From assembly GCA_965223725.1 (NCBI GenBank), contig CBDCXE010000006.1, positions 682,001 through 746,000 of the forward strand: a DNA stretch of 64,000 nucleotides, written 5' to 3'. A program made the position numbers and the translations under genes. Source of the DNA: CBDCXE01 sp965223725 [NCBI: Nitrospinota bacterium] (GTDB lineage Bacteria; Nitrospinota_A; UBA7883). The notes under the pieces were generated by a model. That model did no database searches, was not told the DNA's origin, and saw only the letters and a list, made by a program, of their open reading frames with translations. Positions 59,345-64,000 of the stretch are shown here, piece by piece (position 1 is the stretch's first letter; every line of letters begins with the position of its first letter).

Positions 59345-59704
59345 ATGAAGCGAAAAAGCGGATTTACCTTGCTGGAAGTGGTCATAGCGCTGGCCATCGT
59401 GGCCGTGGCGTTGAGCGCGGCGATGCGGGCCGGCGCAGTATCCATCGATAGCGCTGTCAAACTCAAGACCCATATGTACGCCACATGGGTGGCACAGAAC
59501 CGGCTGGCGTTGCAGGAAGCCAGCGGCAAAAGTAAAGAGAGAACCGATAATGGCAAAACAGTTATGGGTGGGATCAACTTTTATTGGGAAGAGAAGCTTA
59601 CTAAAGTTGACGCTAAATCGAAGCTGAAGCTCATGGAGATAACGGTGTCAACCAGTGTTATTCATGACTATATTGTTGCGGACCTGACGGCCTATGTACT
59701 TTAA
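59345..59704 (+). CDS. gspI: Minor pseudopilin GspI
   Basis: 119 aa. Prepilin site RKSG/FTLLEVVIALAIVAVALSA with Glu at +5, then the family-typical THMYATWVAQNRLALQEA. GspI starts the pseudopilus tip complex with J and K. It overlaps gspJ by 11 bp. Confidence 0.93.
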   Translation: MKRKSGFTLLEVVIALAIVAVALSAAMRAGAVSIDSAVKLKTHMYATWVAQNRLALQEASGKSKERTDNGKTVMGGINFYWEEKLTKVDAKSKLKLMEITVSTSVIHDYIVADLTAYVL

Positions 59705-60293
59705 AGAGAGATATGCGCAATCGATAGCCCGGCGTAACGGGTTTACACTCCTGGAGGCGCTTGTGGCGTTGTCTGTTTTTGCGATCATGTCCTCGGCCGG
59801 GTTTTATGGGCTCAACGCGGCTATAACAAGCAGAGGCTTACTACAGGAAGAGAGCAGCCGGCTACGCGATATGGCCCTCTTTTTCTCTATTATGGAAAAT
59901 GATCTTTCTATGGCAGTATCCAGGCCAGCCCGCGCTGGCAGGGAGCAAATTCTGCGGGCCCTGGTTGGTGGATCGAGCGTCGAGTTCACCAGGGTTGGTA
60001 ACGCGCAATCGAGCGAGCAGCAATCGTCATTGCGAAGGGTAGGGTATCGGTTGAAAAACGGATCCATTGAACTGCTGATCTGGCCGGTGGTAGACAAAGC
60101 CAACCTGGATATGAAACCAGACACCTATAAAGTGTTAAGTGATGTAAACAGTTTCACCATGCGTTACTACAATGGCCAGAAATGGTTTAACACCTGGGAG
60201 GAGGGCTCTCTTCCTAAGGCAGTCGAAGTGAACATCACCACAGCGCAGGATAAGACTTTCACAAGGATATTTTCCATGGCGCAAATATTATGA
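59694..60293 (+). CDS. gspJ: Minor pseudopilin GspJ
   Basis: 199 aa. Prepilin site RNG/FTLLEALVALSVFAIMSSA with Glu at +5; further GspJ blocks are MENDLSMAVSRPAR and GSSVEFTRVGN. Part of the tip complex. Its TGA overlaps the gspK ATG (ATGA). Confidence 0.95.
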   Translation: MYFKERYAQSIARRNGFTLLEALVALSVFAIMSSAGFYGLNAAITSRGLLQEESSRLRDMALFFSIMENDLSMAVSRPARAGREQILRALVGGSSVEFTRVGNAQSSEQQSSLRRVGYRLKNGSIELLIWPVVDKANLDMKPDTYKVLSDVNSFTMRYYNGQKWFNTWEEGSLPKAVEVNITTAQDKTFTRIFSMAQIL

Positions 60294-61246
60294 TGATAAA
60301 GTCCAACAACCGTCGCCTGGTAAACCGGAGCGCGGTGGCTGTGATAACCGCTGTAATCATTGCCGCTATCTCCGCCACCATAGCGTCATATATGCTTTTT
60401 GAAGGCGACACGTCGATCCGCCATGTGGAAAACATTTTCCAGAAGGCCCAGGCGGAAACATACGCCCGGGGTGGGATTCGGTGGGCGATGGGTGAAGTCG
60501 CCAAGCGGAGACATATCATCAATAAAACCGGATTAGGAGAGAATGGACCGCAAGATCTGCCAGTGTTCACATACTCAGACGGTAAAGTATCCGTCACCGC
60601 CGAAGATGTCACAGGCAAATTCAATATAAACTCCCTATCGCAAAACATGCAACAGCCCCAGGGGAAGAAAAACCTGGCGGCGTTCCGCAGGCTGTTAAAA
60701 TTTGTTCAATTAAAGGGCTCGCTGGCGGATGCTGTCTCAGATTGGGTCGATCCGGATAAAAGGATGTTCTCTGTCAACGGCGCGGAAGATGAATATTACG
60801 AAGGGCTCAAAGCTCCTCGCTACCTCCCGGCTAACCGTCAGTTTATTACTTTGGACGAACTTATAAGTGTTAAAGGTTTCACAAACGATATTATAAAAAA
60901 ACTACGCCCCCACATCACAGCTCTGCCCAACGCCAGCTCTCAGGTCAATATAAACAGCGCGTCGGCGGAGGTGTTGGCGGCTGTCTCCGGCCTTAGCCTG
61001 GGCATCGCGAAAAATATTATCGAGGAAAGAAAGAAAAATGGGCGGTATAATAATATGCAGGATGTCCAGAATCGCAACGAAGGTTTAAAAGCAGGGCAAT
61101 TGGGCGCGGCTGGCGGGATAATAACAAATAGTGGATATTTCCTGCTGAAGGCTGAGGCCAGCTTTCGCCGGGCGCGGGTAGTATATGAGGCATTGTCGCA
61201 ATCGCAGGGTCAACAGGCGAAGATAGTATGGTTAAAAGGCGTTTAG
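60290..61246 (+). CDS. gspK: Minor pseudopilin GspK, with unusual cleavage region
   Basis: 318 aa. The C-terminal body is typical: SDWVDPDKRMFSVNGAEDEYYE, with the calcium/alpha-domain piece VSDWVDPD, then LPANRQFITLDEL and QVNINSASAEVLAAVSGL. The N-terminus is odd: NNRRLVNRSAVAVITAVIIAAI has no Gly before the hydrophobic helix, whereas GspK normally keeps the -1 Gly and lacks only Glu+5. It may be processed at Ser or Ala, or not at all. Overlaps gspJ and gspL. Confidence 0.94.
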   Translation: MMIKSNNRRLVNRSAVAVITAVIIAAISATIASYMLFEGDTSIRHVENIFQKAQAETYARGGIRWAMGEVAKRRHIINKTGLGENGPQDLPVFTYSDGKVSVTAEDVTGKFNINSLSQNMQQPQGKKNLAAFRRLLKFVQLKGSLADAVSDWVDPDKRMFSVNGAEDEYYEGLKAPRYLPANRQFITLDELISVKGFTNDIIKKLRPHITALPNASSQVNINSASAEVLAAVSGLSLGIAKNIIEERKKNGRYNNMQDVQNRNEGLKAGQLGAAGGIITNSGYFLLKAEASFRRARVVYEALSQSQGQQAKIVWLKGV

Positions 61247-62484
61247 GGTCCACCCTGTACCTGATGGTACCGGAGAAATGGCAGGAAAACGGCCAGCCGG
61301 GGCCGATGCCTTGGGCTGTGTACAACGGCAAGGACAAACCGGTCGAGACCGGCTCCTCCATCGATATATCAAGCCTGCCGAAAGCGACATCATACGAAGC
61401 GATCGCCCCGGCCAGTGTCACCCTGTTCACCAATGTGGAGCTGCCAGAAAAAAACCGCAGAAGATTCATGCGGGCGCTGCCAAACGCAATAGAAGGCAAA
61501 ATTTTTTCTGATCCGGAGGATGTATATGTGACCCACGGCCCGAAATCGGCCGATAACGAGCTGCCGGTGGCCATTCTGGAGAAGCAGTGGCTCGACAGCA
61601 TGAACCAAAGATTCCGGGAAGCGGGCATCAAGCTTGACGCGATCCGGCCGGAGTCCCTGGTATTACCTGTGGGAGATGGGGAGTGGAGTGTATTCTGGGA
61701 TGGCGTATCCGGGTTTGTGCGCACAGGCAAATACTCCGCCATGACCCTAGACACCGGGGGCGACCCACCCGGCGCTTTGGAAATATTGGCTGATGAGTCT
61801 AGCAAAATATCAGCTTCGCCAAAGTCCATCTGCGTTTACTATCCAAATGGCGTAAAACCACCCCGGGTTGATAAGTGGGAAGAGAAGCTGGGCCTGCCGA
61901 TAAAAATAAAGAAAAGCTGGAGCTGGGAAGAGTTTGTCAAAGATGAGAGCGAAAGCTCCATCAATTTTATGGATGTGGTGGCGCCAGATAAAGATGAATC
62001 GAAAAGTAAAGGACGTCAGTTTGCTACAACTGCCATATTGCTTCTGGCGCTGGGCGCTGTCTGGGTTGGGTCATTACTGCTTGGGTGGTGGCAGGTAAGG
62101 TCTGAGGCCGATATGTTGACAGCCAAAATCAATGCTGGCTTCATGGAGACGTTCCCCAATGCTGCTCTGGTAGACGCGCCGTATCAGATGAAAATAAACC
62201 TGAACAAACTTCGGGATCGCGCCGGTGTGGGGGGCGCGAAAGGGCTGATCCCGTTGCTGGAGGAGATCAACCCCGCGCTGCCTGCAGGTGTCTCTTTTCA
62301 TAGCCTGCGATATAACAGAGGATCGTTGAACCTGGGTATATTGCTGAAATCGGACGCCGACATAGCCAGGATACAAAACTATTTCAAGCAGAAGCAAATA
62401 CCGGTATCAATTAAAAAAGTGGCCGGTTTGCATAATAAGCTGGTGGGCGTCTCTATATCTGTCGGTTCCAGGAAGGCGCAGTAG
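61228..62484 (+). CDS. gspL: Type II secretion protein GspL
   Basis: 418 aa. A cytoplasmic actin-like domain (about 1-250; LPKATSYEAIAPASVTLFTN, ALPNAIEGKIFSDPEDVYV) that binds GspE, one membrane helix (about 270-292, TAILLLALGAVWVGSLLLGW), and a periplasmic ferredoxin-like domain (about 345-415). It recruits the ATPase, whose gene is 31 kb away in this window. The start overlaps the gspK end by 19 bp. Confidence 0.93.
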   Translation: MVKRRLGSTLYLMVPEKWQENGQPGPMPWAVYNGKDKPVETGSSIDISSLPKATSYEAIAPASVTLFTNVELPEKNRRRFMRALPNAIEGKIFSDPEDVYVTHGPKSADNELPVAILEKQWLDSMNQRFREAGIKLDAIRPESLVLPVGDGEWSVFWDGVSGFVRTGKYSAMTLDTGGDPPGALEILADESSKISASPKSICVYYPNGVKPPRVDKWEEKLGLPIKIKKSWSWEEFVKDESESSINFMDVVAPDKDESKSKGRQFATTAILLLALGAVWVGSLLLGWWQVRSEADMLTAKINAGFMETFPNAALVDAPYQMKINLNKLRDRAGVGGAKGLIPLLEEINPALPAGVSFHSLRYNRGSLNLGILLKSDADIARIQNYFKQKQIPVSIKKVAGLHNKLVGVSISVGSRKAQ

Positions 62485-62487
62485 GGG

Positions 62488-62973
62488 ATGATTAAAGATT
62501 TTTGGAAAAACCTGAACCGTAGGGAAAAGTGGATCGTTGGCTGTGGCGGTATAGCCGCCCTGATCATATTGTTTTATATATATATACTGGCGCCCATAAA
62601 TAAAGAGAGGGCGCAGCTGGCGAAAGCATTGCCAGATCTGCGTCTCGCCTCTGCGGAAATGAGGTCAATGAAAGCGGAAATCGCGTCTCTAAGGCAGAAT
62701 GCCGGCGCTTCTCTGGCAAACAGTTTGACTGATGACAGGCTGTTGTCGGTGGTCCGGGCAGGAGCGCGGGCGCCCGGGTTTGTGCTGGGTAACGTATCAC
62801 TCACCGGTAACGGTAAAGTGTCCCTGTCCTTGAAGAAGGCGGGGTTGATCAACTTCCTTCAAATGGTACAACAACTGCGACTGACACATGGCGTGGCGCT
62901 GGAAACAGCAACCGCCTCATTGCTGCCTGATGGTTCCTATATACGAGTCCAGGCAGAATTCATAGCGCTATAG
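62488..62973 (+). CDS. gspM: Type II secretion protein GspM
   Basis: 161 aa. Short cytoplasmic start (DFWKNLNRREKWIVG), a membrane helix (about 18-36), then a coiled-coil and a periplasmic ferredoxin-like domain (LSLKKAGLINFLQMVQQL). GspM stabilises GspL. It begins 3 nt after gspL and is the last gsp gene here; gspN, gspC and gspD are absent. Confidence 0.92.
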   Translation: MIKDFWKNLNRREKWIVGCGGIAALIILFYIYILAPINKERAQLAKALPDLRLASAEMRSMKAEIASLRQNAGASLANSLTDDRLLSVVRAGARAPGFVLGNVSLTGNGKVSLSLKKAGLINFLQMVQQLRLTHGVALETATASLLPDGSYIRVQAEFIAL

Positions 62974-63017
62974 CTTTCTGCCTGAACAATAGTCCAAAAC
63001 TAAAATTTATTTAATAC

Positions 63018-63047
63018 TTGATTCACTTTTTGGATTGTGTATATAAT
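63018..63047 (+). promoter_or_regulatory. Promoter of the lytic transglycosylase gene
   Basis: TTGATT (63018-63023), 18-nt spacer, perfect TATAAT (63042-63047). The start is near 63055, about 80 nt before the ATG. Confidence 0.6.
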
Positions 63048-63132
63048 TTCAATCTAAGACACGTTCAATTTAACAAATACCAAACAAAATATTCCCAGAA
63101 ATTAAAATAATAGATATAAAGAAGTTTGTACC

Positions 63133-63798
63133 ATGTTTCGCTTGGCAGTAATGCTATACACTATTTCCGCAAGCATTGTTTATTATGTTGTGCTTGACTC
63201 ATATTCAGATTTACATGACAAACATGTCGCGTCTTACAACACGGCTATAGCCAGCCTGGCGCAGCTTTCGGCGGATCAACAAAGGATCGACGCGATAATA
63301 ACCGAAAAAGAAAATCTTTTGAAGGTGATTAAGGCGCGCGCGAAGTATCTTGATAATGAAGAGATGAATGTATTCCTTAATGCGATTGTGAAATACAGCC
63401 AAGCCCACGGGTTTGACCCATATCTTTTACTGGCGGTGGTAGAAACAGAGAGCAGCTATCGCCAGTACGCTATATCTAACAAAGGCGCCGTTGGTTTGAT
63501 GCAGGTTCGTCCATTTGTCGCTCGCGATTTGGCGAATGAGCTTCATATAAATGCCGACAGTCCCAGTTTTTTCCTTTGTGATCTCGATTTAAACGTACGT
63601 CTTGGCGCTTATTATCTGGCAAAAATGACAAAGCAGTTTGGCGGAGATTTATCGCTTGCCCTGGAAGCTTATAACATGGGTCCCGGCAAATTGAAAAGTT
63701 TTCTGAGAAAAGGGGCAAAGTTATCGAAGCGGTATGCCAGCCAGGTAAACAAATCAAGATCGCAGATGAAGAATATTGCCCGCAGGTCGCTTGCATAG
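63133..63798 (+). CDS. Lytic murein transglycosylase (Slt family)
   Basis: 221 aa. An N-terminal membrane helix or uncleaved signal (MLYTISASIVYYVVL), a coiled region, then the SLT domain (about 85-205): catalytic Glu106 in VETESSYRQYA, GAVGLMQVRP and LALEAYNMGPGKL. It cuts peptidoglycan between MurNAc and GlcNAc. Position right after the gsp operon suggests it opens the wall for the secretion apparatus, though it has its own promoter. Confidence 0.92.
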   Translation: MFRLAVMLYTISASIVYYVVLDSYSDLHDKHVASYNTAIASLAQLSADQQRIDAIITEKENLLKVIKARAKYLDNEEMNVFLNAIVKYSQAHGFDPYLLLAVVETESSYRQYAISNKGAVGLMQVRPFVARDLANELHINADSPSFFLCDLDLNVRLGAYYLAKMTKQFGGDLSLALEAYNMGPGKLKSFLRKGAKLSKRYASQVNKSRSQMKNIARRSLA

Positions 63799-64000
63799 GC
63801 GTATTTGAAGCCCCTCATTCTATATTAGGGATTATTTTTAACCGCTGGCTGGATGGAAATTTATTCCTGATACAATCAGACTGTATAATATTGTTGACGG
63901 CAACTGTCTTAAGATCTATAATCCAGCAAAATAAAATATAAATTAAGCAGAAGCTGGAACAGCAAATTCATCGTATAAACCTTTAAAGGTAATAAGCGCC

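Noticed and set aside
1-64000. CRISPR arrays, restriction-modification, toxin-antitoxin, phage or transposase genes
   Set aside because: Looked for direct-repeat arrays, integrase/transposase motifs and defence gene signatures; none seen. The ParB-like and HEAT-like pair is the nearest to an unexplained module but lacks nuclease or effector motifs.

Overview
The window looks like chromosome of a Gram-negative (diderm) bacterium of moderate GC content. Supporting signs are a split type II secretion system (T2SS), an OmpV-type outer-membrane protein, a DsbD, lipoprotein and Sec signal peptides, and a decahaem-type cytochrome c. RNase Y with YmdB, TrmFO and DprA together fit a deltaproteobacterial, Nitrospinota-like or related lineage better than a gammaproteobacterium; this is inference from gene content only. 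There is no rRNA, tRNA, CRISPR array, prophage or intact insertion sequence that I can see.

Layout. 0-1.7 kb: rny and the start of ymdB on the minus strand. 1.7-12.3 kb is an AT-rich accessory stretch: an orphan membrane ORF, a Cys-rich lipoprotein, a WcaJ-type sugar-phosphate transferase, and a signalling island. The island holds a PAS/PAS hybrid kinase whose phospho-acceptor His is replaced by Gln, a GAF/PAS kinase, an NtrC-type regulator with eroded ATPase motifs, and a DUF2802-like membrane protein. 12.3-14.6 kb: a TAXI solute-binding protein and an FtsX-type permease, divergent around a perfect 15-bp palindrome. 14.7-26.7 kb: one minus-strand housekeeping run, read nifU-like, def, thpR, SPL-like radical SAM, glnE, dprA, topA, trmFO, xseA, with several ATGA/TAATG-type overlaps. 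27.2-30.1 kb: gspE-gspF. 30.3-35.8 kb: clpS, a NarI/HdrE-like cytochrome b, a small membrane protein, trpE, a decayed beta-helix gene, a CbpA-like DnaJ, and apt. 35.9-44.4 kb: dsbD (visibly GC-richer than its surroundings), then an ankyrin protein, TPR, CsgG-like, DUF2461, HEAT, MobA-like NTP transferase and zinc phospholipase-C-like genes. 44.4-48.8 kb: the minus-strand rpsF-ssb-rpsR-DUF2232-rplI operon, followed by a cyclic-nucleotide-binding gene and a TPR gene; it has an S6:S18-type leader that pairs with the rpsF Shine-Dalgarno. 48.8-57.2 kb: PilZ, aldo/keto reductase, a GT-C glycosyltransferase, a cytochrome b/cytochrome c pair, HU, an orphan ParB-like gene and its HEAT-like partner. 57.4-63.8 kb: MipA/OmpV, gspG-H-I-J-K-L-M and a lytic transglycosylase.

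How the parts work together. The two gsp loci supply the ATPase, platform, pseudopilins and L/M of one T2SS; gspC, gspD and the prepilin peptidase are not in the window. DsbD, the Cys-rich lipoprotein and the multihaem cytochrome all depend on periplasmic thiol chemistry. The best candidates for something undescribed are the degenerate two-component island (5.5-11.3 kb), the orphan ParB/HEAT/HU cluster with its tandem inverted repeats (55-57 kb), and the cytochrome c/b module (53.3-54.8 kb).
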